DNA of 41,888 nucleotides, taken from positions 1 through 41,888 of the forward strand of contig NZ_BEWA01000035.1 of assembly GCF_003112535.1 (NCBI RefSeq), written 5' to 3'. How positions within the stretch are numbered: position 1 is the first letter of the stretch; every line of letters starts with the position of its first letter. The notes below the pieces were generated by a model that worked only from the letters and a program-made list of their open reading frames with translations, did no database searches and was not told the DNA's origin. This DNA is from Streptomyces rishiriensis. Its GTDB lineage: Bacteria > Actinomycetota > Actinomycetes > Streptomycetales > Streptomycetaceae. Positions 25,606 to 31,950 of the stretch are shown here, in pieces. The position numbers and the translations under genes were made by a program.

Positions 25606-26532
25606 ATGGAAGCCAGCGCAGCAGATCCGACGGTGTGGGACATTGCTGTCGGCGACATCGTGAAGCGCGTCGATGTGCACGAGCGCTACGGGGGGCGCCG
25701 CCAAGGCGGCATTGGACCTTCCCGCGTCTCGCCCAACGTGCTCCTCTTCACAGACCCGGTCAAGGGCCACAAGCACGGCTACTTCGACGGCTGGGGCGAG
25801 GACGACTGCTACCACTACGCCGGCGAGGGGCAGGTCGGCGACCAGAAGATGACACAGGGCAACCTGGCCATCCTGAACCACAAGCGGGAACGCCGGGCCC
25901 TGCGCCTTTTTCGGGGCGTCTCCTCCGGCATGTGTGAGTACCTCGGGGAGTTCACACTTCCTGAAGAACGCCCCTGGTACCGCACCGACGCTCCAGAGAC
26001 GAACGGCGGGCCGATCCGCAGCGTGATCATGTTCCGACTGCAGCCCGTCTCGGCGGAGGCCCCGGTCGGAACGCAGCTCCCCCACACGCCGAGTGATGAG
26101 CCTGTGGTTGAACCGATAGCCGTCGAGGCTCAGCACACTGAGCGGATGCTTGTAGACCCCTCGCGCGAGCCCTACGAGGCTGAGCGCGCTGAGGCGAAGC
26201 TGGTTCGCGGCTACGCCGATCACCTGCGGCTACAGGGGCATACCGTCAGTCGCCACAGGATCGCCCCGGCCGGCGTCGCCAAACAGCTACTGACGGACCT
26301 GTACGACGTGACGGCCAATCGCCTGTACGAAGCCAAGGGTTCGGTCTCTCGCGAAGCAATCCGCATGGCGATCGGCCAGCTCCTCGACTACGCGCGCTTT
26401 CTGCCGCAGCCGGAGCTAGCCCTTCTCGTGCCGTCGCAACCCGAACCTGACCTGCTCGATCTGTGCACCCAGCTACAGATCGTCGTCGTGTGGCCGGAAG
26501 GAGATGGATACGCGTCCACCGACACGGCTTGA
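25606..26532 (+). CDS. Putative modification-dependent restriction enzyme: SRA/YDG-like domain + PD-(D/E)XK nuclease
   Basis: 308 aa. The ATG at 25606 has AGGGTGGGG just upstream; a GTG six bases earlier is less well placed. Residues about 10-147 (VGDIVKRVDVHERYGGRRQGGI, then LLFTDPVKGHKHGYFDGW, YAGEGQVGDQKM, RALRLFRG, RSVIMFRLQPV) have the look of SRA/YDG-type beta-barrel readers of modified DNA, seen at the N-terminus of several actinobacterial restriction proteins. Residues about 190-300 give a nuclease pattern: Asp231 in LLTDLYD, Glu242-x-Lys244 in YEAKG, then GQLLDYARF with Gln258. Fusion of a modified-base sensor to a PD-(D/E)XK domain suggests a one-gene type IV restriction enzyme. One hand-counted 60-base line is 62% GC, lower than glnA, so acquisition is likely. 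Domain names are by eye and not confirmed. Confidence 0.7.
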   Translation: MEASAADPTVWDIAVGDIVKRVDVHERYGGRRQGGIGPSRVSPNVLLFTDPVKGHKHGYFDGWGEDDCYHYAGEGQVGDQKMTQGNLAILNHKRERRALRLFRGVSSGMCEYLGEFTLPEERPWYRTDAPETNGGPIRSVIMFRLQPVSAEAPVGTQLPHTPSDEPVVEPIAVEAQHTERMLVDPSREPYEAERAEAKLVRGYADHLRLQGHTVSRHRIAPAGVAKQLLTDLYDVTANRLYEAKGSVSREAIRMAIGQLLDYARFLPQPELALLVPSQPEPDLLDLCTQLQIVVVWPEGDGYASTDTA

Positions 26533-26563
26533 CCGCTCACCACAGGAGTGGTGCCCGAAAAGG

Positions 26564-26611
26564 GAGCAGGCCACCCGCGGCGCCTGGAAACGATGCGGGT
26601 GGCCCCTGCTC
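26564..26611 (+). terminator. Hairpin after the nuclease gene
   Basis: GAGCAGG-CCACCCGC (26564-26578) pairs with the segment 26595-26611 with a two-base bulge and a 16-base loop, 31 bases after the stop. Confidence 0.6.
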
Positions 26612-26646
26612 ACAGCCCCAGTGAAAGAGACAGGAGCAAGTCAAGT

Positions 26647-26859
26647 ATGTCCGATGAACCGGAGGGGCGCGAAGCCCCACGCATGCGAGCCCTGATGTAC
26701 GCAGGTGCGCTCGCATCCGGTGTAGCGCTCGTGCTGTCCGGCAAGACGACGCCCTTGGAGGCTTCGGCGTTCACATCGCCGTTTTTGATGTACCTCCAGA
26801 AGGTAGTTCCAGCGCCGGTTTCCCGGCCTGTCCGTCGTAGGCAGACAGCCCGGAAGTAG
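26647..26859 (+). CDS. Small putative membrane peptide
   Basis: 70 aa from the ATG at 26647, with AGGAG about 12 bases upstream. Residues about 15-33 (MRALMYAGALASGVALVLSG) form one hydrophobic helix; the C-terminus is very basic (VSRPVRRRQTARK). I recognise no family. It lies between the nuclease gene and the AICE integrase and ends 17 bases before the long hairpin at 26876. It could be a phantom ORF; codon bias is weaker than in the neighbours. Confidence 0.35.
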   Translation: MSDEPEGREAPRMRALMYAGALASGVALVLSGKTTPLEASAFTSPFLMYLQKVVPAPVSRPVRRRQTARK

Positions 26860-26875
26860 CAGTCGCGTGACCTGG

Positions 26876-26912
26876 TGAGGGGCACGTCTGGCCATGCCAG
26901 ACGTGCCCCTCA
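26876..26912. terminator. Perfect 17-bp-stem bidirectional terminator at the integrase end
   Basis: Arms 26876-26892 and 26896-26912 are exact reverse complements around the loop CAT. The integrase stop codon (26910-26912) is part of the right arm. It would end transcription of int from the right and of the small ORF from the left. A strong hairpin at the element edge could also be confused with an attachment site, but no second copy was found in the window. Confidence 0.8.
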
Positions 26913-28151
26913 CGCCTCATTGGGAGGAGCATCCCGAAACATCCGGTCGATGGCCTTGCGGGCCCGATCGCGACTGTTCGGCATCAAGTGCGTGTACGTA
27001 CGAAGGGTGAAGCCGGGGTCGGAGTGGCCGAGGTACTCGGCCACAGCCTTGATGTTCTCTCCCGAGTCCAGCAGCACCGACGCGTAGTAGTGCCGCAAGG
27101 CGTGCATGCCGTGCTCACGCGACGGTTTGAACCGCTCCCCCGGTACCCGTTCCGGGATGACGCCGGCAGCGATCAGGGCGGGCTTCCACAGGTACATGTT
27201 GAAGTAGTTCCTGTTCAGCGCCTTACGCTCCCGCGAGTAGAACAGCAATTTCGCCGTGACCGGCGGGCCGTCCGGGGTCTTCCACGGCAGGGTGACGTCG
27301 ATAGGGGGTCGGCTAGTGATGTGCGCGGCAAGGGCATCCGACACCACGTCGGGCAGCGGCACGTCTCGCAGCTTGCCGCCCTTGGGCGGGGCGAACACCA
27401 TCTGCGGACCGACCAGCTTGACCTGTCGCACGACGTGCACCGCTCCTCCGACGAAGTCGACTTCGTCGACGGCAAGCCCGAATATCTCGCCCTGCCGCAA
27501 GCCGCACCCGGCGCCGACGTCGACAGCCGTCGCGTACTGGCTCGGAAGTCCGGCCCGAACGGCGAACACCCGGTCACGGGTCCACGGCTTGATCTTCCGC
27601 CGGTCCAGCTTGGGCGCCCGCACGGAGCCTGCGCGGCAGGGGTTCCGGGCCAGAATGCCGTCGTCCACGGCGGCGCCGAACACAGCGGAGACGTTCGCGA
27701 AGACCGTCCGCTGATACGACGCTGCCATCCCGGAGTCTGCGAGGGCCCGTGCCCATGTGCGGATATGGACGGGTTGGAACGCGCTCAGGGAGCGAGACCC
27801 GAGGTAGGGGAAGGCGTGTAGCCGGAACCGCAGCTCCATGTTCACGATGGTGGAAGGGTCCGTGGTCTGGGATGCCAGCCACTGAGTGGCGAACTCCTTG
27901 AACGTGACCTTGCCGGAGGATGGATCAACGTACTGACCACGGGTCATGTCAGCCGCGATCTGAGTCAGCCAGGCTTCCGCAAGTCGCTTCTGCTTGTCCG
28001 GGAACGACTTGCTGCGTTCGGTCCCATCCGGCGCGACGTAGCGGGCGCGGTAGCGCAACCCCGTCCCGTATCGGTCGGTCTTTGCCCTGATCGTCTTGCC
28101 ATTGGATGCCGTCTCGGTCTTGTACCAACGGTCTTGGATGTGGCCAGCCAT
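26910..28151 (-). CDS. int: Tyrosine-recombinase integrase of the AICE
   Basis: 413 aa, ATG start at 28151. An Arm/SAM-like N-terminal DNA-binding part (residues 1-175, with the AP2-like start RYRARYVAPDGTERSKSF and core-binding helices SLSAFQPVHIRTWARAL) precedes the catalytic domain. All active residues are present: Arg219 (GCGLRQGEIFGL), Lys257 (PPKGGKLRDVPLP), His350-x-x-Arg353 (HALRHYYAS), His376 (LGHSDPG) and the nucleophile Tyr386 (LRTYTHLM). It integrates and, with Xis, excises the element. The xis gene ends 76 bases upstream on the same strand. It should therefore be functional. Confidence 0.97.
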   Translation of the reverse strand: MAGHIQDRWYKTETASNGKTIRAKTDRYGTGLRYRARYVAPDGTERSKSFPDKQKRLAEAWLTQIAADMTRGQYVDPSSGKVTFKEFATQWLASQTTDPSTIVNMELRFRLHAFPYLGSRSLSAFQPVHIRTWARALADSGMAASYQRTVFANVSAVFGAAVDDGILARNPCRAGSVRAPKLDRRKIKPWTRDRVFAVRAGLPSQYATAVDVGAGCGLRQGEIFGLAVDEVDFVGGAVHVVRQVKLVGPQMVFAPPKGGKLRDVPLPDVVSDALAAHITSRPPIDVTLPWKTPDGPPVTAKLLFYSRERKALNRNYFNMYLWKPALIAAGVIPERVPGERFKPSREHGMHALRHYYASVLLDSGENIKAVAEYLGHSDPGFTLRTYTHLMPNSRDRARKAIDRMFRDAPPNEA

Positions 28152-28227
28152 ACGGCGGTGGTCCTTTCGACATGCAGCAGGGAGAGCCGCCCACGTCGGA
28201 TCTCCCTGCTGTCTGGGGGATGGTTAG

Positions 28228-28467
28228 CTACGCGGCGCCCTGGCAGGCGCTCTTTCGCTGAACGACGTAGGCGCGCACGTCGGCCGGGTCATAGCGGAGG
28301 TGCTTGCCGATACGGAAGCCGGGCGGCCCAGTGCGCTTCCTGCGCCACTGGTAGACGGTGTCGAGCGGCACGCCGAACATCTCGGCGATGTCGTCTGGGG
28401 TGAGGTACCGGTCGGGGAGGCCTCCTCGGAGAGTGGCGAGGGGGGCTGAGGCTGTCGGCTTTGCCAT
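28228..28467 (-). CDS. xis: Excisionase / MerR-type HTH DNA-binding protein
   Basis: 79 aa from the ATG at 28467, with GGAG 6 bases upstream. A longer frame extends upstream into the repeat cluster but lacks a ribosome site. The core RYLTPDDIAEMFGVPLDTVYQWRRKRTGPPGFRIGKHLRY is the helix-turn-helix_17 (Xis) fold common directly upstream of AICE integrases. It would bend DNA at attL/attR to drive excision. Cotranscription with int is likely. Confidence 0.9.
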   Translation of the reverse strand: MAKPTASAPLATLRGGLPDRYLTPDDIAEMFGVPLDTVYQWRRKRTGPPGFRIGKHLRYDPADVRAYVVQRKSACQGAA

Positions 28468-28520
28468 AGGGACTCCAAGAGGGGAGGGCATGGCCGCGTC
28501 TGTCCGAGCTGCGGATTTCT

Positions 28521-28727
28521 GCGTCACCGCGTCACCTGCGTCATTCAGGCCTTCTGACCTGCGGGTTTTGGGTGACGCAGACGGGAGGGGGTGCGTCACC
28601 TGTGACGCGGGCTGTCCGTCACCCGTGACGCGGATGACGCGACGTGACGCAACCGGCGGCCGTCTGCGTCACGGCCGTATGCCCAGCTCGCTGGCCGTTT
28701 TTCGGACCCTCGTGACGCAGGTGACGC
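28521..28727. repeat. Cluster of GTGACGC/GCGTCAC iterons (candidate replication origin)
   Basis: Ten exact heptamers occur: GCGTCAC at 28521, 28529, 28593, 28666; GTGACGC at 28572, 28602, 28625, 28644, 28712, 28721. Three one-mismatch copies are at 28538, 28616 and 28634. Some copies pair as palindromes (GCGTCAC-CT-GTGACGC at 28593-28608; a near copy at 28616-28631); others are direct repeats 8-9 bases apart. The cluster fills the gap of about 440 bases between xis and the helicase gene. Position beside the replication genes suggests an origin bound by the replication proteins; operators for the xis-int promoter are the alternative. Confidence 0.8.
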
Positions 28728-28845
28728 AGCGTTCTCCACTTAGGAAAAGAGAGGGGGTGTCTGTGGTGGTGCAGCGGCTCAGGTCGTGAAGAAGGAGCCG
28801 CTGCGCGGCGCGTCTATCGCAGGGCGGCGCCGCCGCCGAACAGCA

Positions 28846-28879
28846 AAGAGGAGCACGCCTGTCCGGTGGTGCTCCTCTT
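28846..28879 (-). terminator. Hairpin downstream of the helicase gene
   Basis: AAGAGGAGCAC (28846-28856) and its exact complement (28869-28879) flank a 12-base loop, 28 bases past the helicase stop on the minus strand. It probably ends the replication transcript. Confidence 0.65.
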
Positions 28880-28906
28880 GCTCGTGCGGGCGCTGGGCGG
28901 TGCCGG

Positions 28907-30379
28907 TCAGAGCGCCGGCTGCTCGTGCGGGGGCGCAGCGGACGAGCGGGTCATCTCGATGTAGCGGCCTTCCCTGGTGCGGCCCGAGTCGATGAAGACA
29001 CCCCGGGCTGCCAGGGTCGGCTGGAGGCGCTTGAGGCGGTCGGAGAGGACTTTGCCGGTGGTCGGCCACCCCTTGGGCAAGGGACGGAAGTCCTCGCCGG
29101 TGTAGAGGCGGGTGAGGCAGTGCAGCCACTCCGTGGAGGTCATCCGCTGCGCCGCGCCCGCCTCGATCTCTGCGGCGTGCCTGAGGACGGTCTGCGCCAG
29201 CAGGTCACCCTCGATGACGTCGTCGTTGAGGTCGTCCAGACTGGCCCGGTAGGCGGTGAGCGCTCCGAGGCCGGTTGCAGTGTCGAGCTGCGCGCACAGG
29301 TGTGCGAAGTCCGCCATTCGCAGGTCGGTGGGAGTTTCCGCCTCAACCGCACGGACCTTGACCGTGAGGTCCAGGAGCGAGCCGAGGACGACGGGCAGAA
29401 CCTCTGCGTACTCCGCCCACAGTTCCGCCTCGGTGCGCCGTACCCGAGGCCGCTCCAGGCGCAGGGGCAGGAGCCGTTCCGCCAGGTCGGGGCGGATGAC
29501 TCCCACGTCGATGCCGGTCAGCAGCATGGGGCGGCGGTATCGGGCGCGGACCACGTCCCCGTCGGTGTAGAGGGCGCGCTTGACGTTTTCGGCGCCGGTG
29601 ACGATGCAGCACATGGCGTCGGACAGGTCCGGGGTCATGTGGGAGAGGTTGTCCAGGGCGGTGACCCATCCGGCCGCTACTGCGGCGATCAGGTTTTCCT
29701 CGTCCTTCGGGGCGCGGCGCAGGTCGCCGCTCATGCCCTCGATGATCCGCACGAGCATGCGCCCGCCGGTGGACTTGCCGGCGCCCTGGGGGCCGGTGAG
29801 GAAGGGGGCGGGTACGGGCACGGACGGTCCGAGGCAGCCGATGAGCCACGCGATGGCCAGGCACTCGGTCTCGGCGTTGGCGAAGTTGCACAGCCTCATC
29901 AGGAGGTCGATGCCTTTCCCGTCGGTGTCCTTGGCGGGCAGGGGCAGTTCGCCGGTGAGCTGGGTGCGCCGCCAGCACACCTCGCGCGGGTCGGGGATGA
30001 CGATGTCCCAGCCGGTGGGGTGGATGCGGACCGACTGTCCGTCGTTGCGGCCCAGGTCCAGCCAGGTCGCCCCGTCGAATCCTGGGGCGACGCGAATGTG
30101 GACAGACTGCACGTCCTCGGTCAACGCGAGGGCTTCGATCAAGTCCAACGCCTCCTTCAGCGCGGTGCCGTTGAACACGCCCAGTCCGTCTCGGAAGAGG
30201 CCGACCATGAGTTCCTGGCGGTGGCTGCCCGTGGTGCCCTGTGAGCGGATCGGGCGGGCCACGGGGTGGCCGTTCTTCTGCGCGTACACGGTCCCGTCTG
30301 CGGTGCGGAAGTACCGGAAGTGCGCCTGCGCGTAGGCGGTGATGACCTCGCGGGCAGGGTTCTTCTCGTCGTCGGACAC
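28907..30379 (-). CDS. AICE replication ATPase/helicase-like protein
   Basis: 490 aa from the GTG at 30379, one base beyond the stop of the prim-pol gene, so translation is coupled. Residues about 195-205 hold Walker A (TGPQGAGKST). LIAAVAAGWVTALDNLSHM looks like the Walker B/sensor region and RPMLLTGIDVGVIRPDLAERLLPLRLE like the following AAA+ core. The C-terminus (about 400-480) looks like a winged helix. Such proteins pair with prim-pol in phage and AICE replication (D5/primase-C-like). It would unwind DNA or load the prim-pol at the origin. The iteron cluster lies just past its 3' end. Confidence 0.85.
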   Translation of the reverse strand: MSDDEKNPAREVITAYAQAHFRYFRTADGTVYAQKNGHPVARPIRSQGTTGSHRQELMVGLFRDGLGVFNGTALKEALDLIEALALTEDVQSVHIRVAPGFDGATWLDLGRNDGQSVRIHPTGWDIVIPDPREVCWRRTQLTGELPLPAKDTDGKGIDLLMRLCNFANAETECLAIAWLIGCLGPSVPVPAPFLTGPQGAGKSTGGRMLVRIIEGMSGDLRRAPKDEENLIAAVAAGWVTALDNLSHMTPDLSDAMCCIVTGAENVKRALYTDGDVVRARYRRPMLLTGIDVGVIRPDLAERLLPLRLERPRVRRTEAELWAEYAEVLPVVLGSLLDLTVKVRAVEAETPTDLRMADFAHLCAQLDTATGLGALTAYRASLDDLNDDVIEGDLLAQTVLRHAAEIEAGAAQRMTSTEWLHCLTRLYTGEDFRPLPKGWPTTGKVLSDRLKRLQPTLAARGVFIDSGRTREGRYIEMTRSSAAPPHEQPAL

Positions 30380-30380
30380 G

Positions 30381-31241
30381 TCACAGTCCCAACCTGGTAC
30401 GGGCGTTGTTCCACGCGTCAGTGCAGTGCCGGGGCGATTCCCCCTTGGCCTGCGCCGCGGTGAACAGCCGCGCGACGTGGGCGTCGGTGAGGCAGCCACA
30501 CCGGCCATGCGTGGACAGCACAGCGAGGAACGTCCGGTAGACAGTGATGTGCACCGCGCTGCGGGCTTCGGTGATGCGCTGCTCTGCCATGGCGATGCCA
30601 CGCTCCAGGTAGACGGGCGTGCGGTGACGGCACTCCACGTCCCCGACTCCGGCGGGCACGGTGACTGCGTGCGGCGCCGGCCGGGCCGTGGGGGGTTCCT
30701 TCACGGCCAGCGTGCGGACTGCGTCCGGCAGCTCGGCCATGCGGCCGGTGCCGGGGCCGAGGTAGCGGGCGTAGGACATGGTGGACTTGATGTCTACGCC
30801 CGGCCGGACCGCATTGGCGGACTGCATCGGCCCCAGGTAGATCCAGTGCTCACCACGGGTGGTGGGCACGGTCTGGGTGGCCGGCAGGTTTTCGCGTGCC
30901 CACCTCACCGCGTCGGCGTTGTCCAGGTCCACGACCGTCAGCCAGGCCCCGCCGGGGTGGTAGGCGACCGCGCTCGCGCGCACCCACGCACGCCGCCAGA
31001 CGCCGGACTGGATGACGTCCGGGTCCGTGGTCGCGGCAGCCCAGGCATGGCACGGGCCGGGGCAGGCGCACGGCCCAGCGTTCTTCATGTTGGGCCGGCC
31101 GCCACACGCGCTGTCCGCACACCTGCGGCAGTTGCCGAATGGAACCTTTCCCGCTCGCAACGGCAGCACCGGCACGCCGGAGGCTGCCAGGGAGAGCGCA
31201 GTACGCAGGTGCTCGCCCCGAATGTCGGTCGGTTGCGTCAT
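30381..31241 (-). CDS. Bifunctional DNA primase/polymerase (prim-pol) of the AICE
   Basis: 286 aa from the ATG at 31241, with GGAGG 8 bases upstream. The N-terminal prim-pol domain has ASGVPVLPLRAGKVP, a Cys-rich insertion (CRRCADSACGG, CACPGPCHAW) that may bind zinc, the catalytic pattern VVDLDN and the later TTRGEHWIYLG with the conserved His. The C-terminal 90 residues are helical. AICEs with this enzyme replicate using their own primase-polymerase together with the adjacent helicase. It lies upstream of and in step with the helicase gene. A hairpin at 31279-31324 precedes its start. Confidence 0.9.
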   Translation of the reverse strand: MTQPTDIRGEHLRTALSLAASGVPVLPLRAGKVPFGNCRRCADSACGGRPNMKNAGPCACPGPCHAWAAATTDPDVIQSGVWRRAWVRASAVAYHPGGAWLTVVDLDNADAVRWARENLPATQTVPTTRGEHWIYLGPMQSANAVRPGVDIKSTMSYARYLGPGTGRMAELPDAVRTLAVKEPPTARPAPHAVTVPAGVGDVECRHRTPVYLERGIAMAEQRITEARSAVHITVYRTFLAVLSTHGRCGCLTDAHVARLFTAAQAKGESPRHCTDAWNNARTRLGL

Positions 31242-31278
31242 GCTGGGGACCTCCACTGGTCAGTTGTGGTCAGGTGGG

Positions 31279-31324
31279 CAAGGGCGGCCCCGCGTTCTTT
31301 GGCGAGAGGTGGGGGCCGCCCTTG
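31279..31324 (-). terminator. Hairpin between the small membrane gene and prim-pol
   Basis: CAAGGGCGGCCCC (31279-31291) pairs perfectly with 31312-31324 around a 20-base loop. It lies 6 bases past the stop of the upstream gene and 38 bases before the prim-pol ATG on the minus strand. It may be a terminator that separates transfer from replication, or an attenuator. Confidence 0.6.
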
Positions 31325-31330
31325 GCGTAG

Positions 31331-31774
31331 CTAGCCGTGGAAGTGGCTGCGCTTGATCACTGCCTTGCGGATGTTGACCGTGGTCCCGCCGGTGTGGCGG
31401 GGGCCGAAGACCTGCACGGCGATCCATCCACCGAAGATGACCGCGGCGAGGATGATGAGCTGGGTGATGAACGCGGTCAGGGCGGCGATGAACGAGGTGA
31501 GCAACACCAGGCCCCCGCACACCGCAGCGAACCCGACCCCGCCAAGGGCGATGTTGATCGCGGTGCGCGAGACGGCGGGGCGCGTCTCCGCCGCCGGGGT
31601 GGGGGTGGGGGTGAGGGTATAGCCGGTGACGACTCGGCCGTCGGGCAGGACGACGCTCTGCACGGTCGGCGCCGGGCCGGGCTGGGCGGACACGAGGTGC
31701 GTTGTGGGGGTGAACGGGGTGATGGGCTGGGGGTGGTGGACTTCGACGGCCGTGGGCCGGTCGGTGTGGGTCAT
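31331..31774 (-). CDS. Small AICE membrane protein (DUF6251-like)
   Basis: 147 aa. ATG at 31774 with GGAGGG upstream. A Pro/Thr-rich N-terminal 70 residues precede two close membrane segments at about 73-95 (INIALGGVGFAAVCGGLVLLT) and 98-122 (ALTAFITQLIILAAVIFGGW). A short basic tail (VNIRKAVIKRSHFHG) ends it. It resembles the small membrane proteins found between tra and rep in many AICEs. Role in transfer or spread is inferred from position only. Confidence 0.7.
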   Translation of the reverse strand: MTHTDRPTAVEVHHPQPITPFTPTTHLVSAQPGPAPTVQSVVLPDGRVVTGYTLTPTPTPAAETRPAVSRTAINIALGGVGFAAVCGGLVLLTSFIAALTAFITQLIILAAVIFGGWIAVQVFGPRHTGGTTVNIRKAVIKRSHFHG

Positions 31775-31840
31775 GGAGGGTCCCTCCAGGGGTAGGCCGC
31801 GGGCCCGCGCGAGGCTGGGCGGGCCCGGGTGAGGTGGGGT

Positions 31841-31950
31841 GTTACGGGCAGGTGTGAGGGCGCCGTTACGGGGTGCTGTGAGGGTGCGTAACGGCGCGTC
31901 TGCCTAGGGGTTTGGGTGTGAGGCGGCGTAACACCGTTAGGGGTGTTAGG
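31841..31950. repeat. GTTACGGG/TGTGAGGG repeat cluster downstream of tra (candidate clt)
   Basis: Two 20-base copies starting GTTACGGG and ending TGTGAGGG begin at 31841 and 31865 (period 24, 17 of 20 positions equal). Further partial or inverted copies follow: GCGTAACGGCG near 31887, GGTGTGAGGCGGCGTAACACC near 31915-31935 and two GTTAGG at 31936-31950. The cluster lies between the tra stop and the next gene. TraB-type translocases bind 8-base repeats in the clt locus of Streptomyces elements, often close to tra, so this is a candidate clt. Confidence 0.6.

Noticed and set aside
26876..26912. attL core at the int 3' end
   Set aside because: The 17-base inverted repeat behaves as a terminator, and I found no second copy on the right side of the element.
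28521..28727. CRISPR array
   Set aside because: The repeats are only 7-8 bases, occur in both orientations and have irregular short spacing; they are iteron-like, not CRISPR.
28779..29129. Minus-strand ORF over the end of the helicase gene
   Set aside because: Pro/Arg/His-rich shadow in a different frame with no ribosome site.
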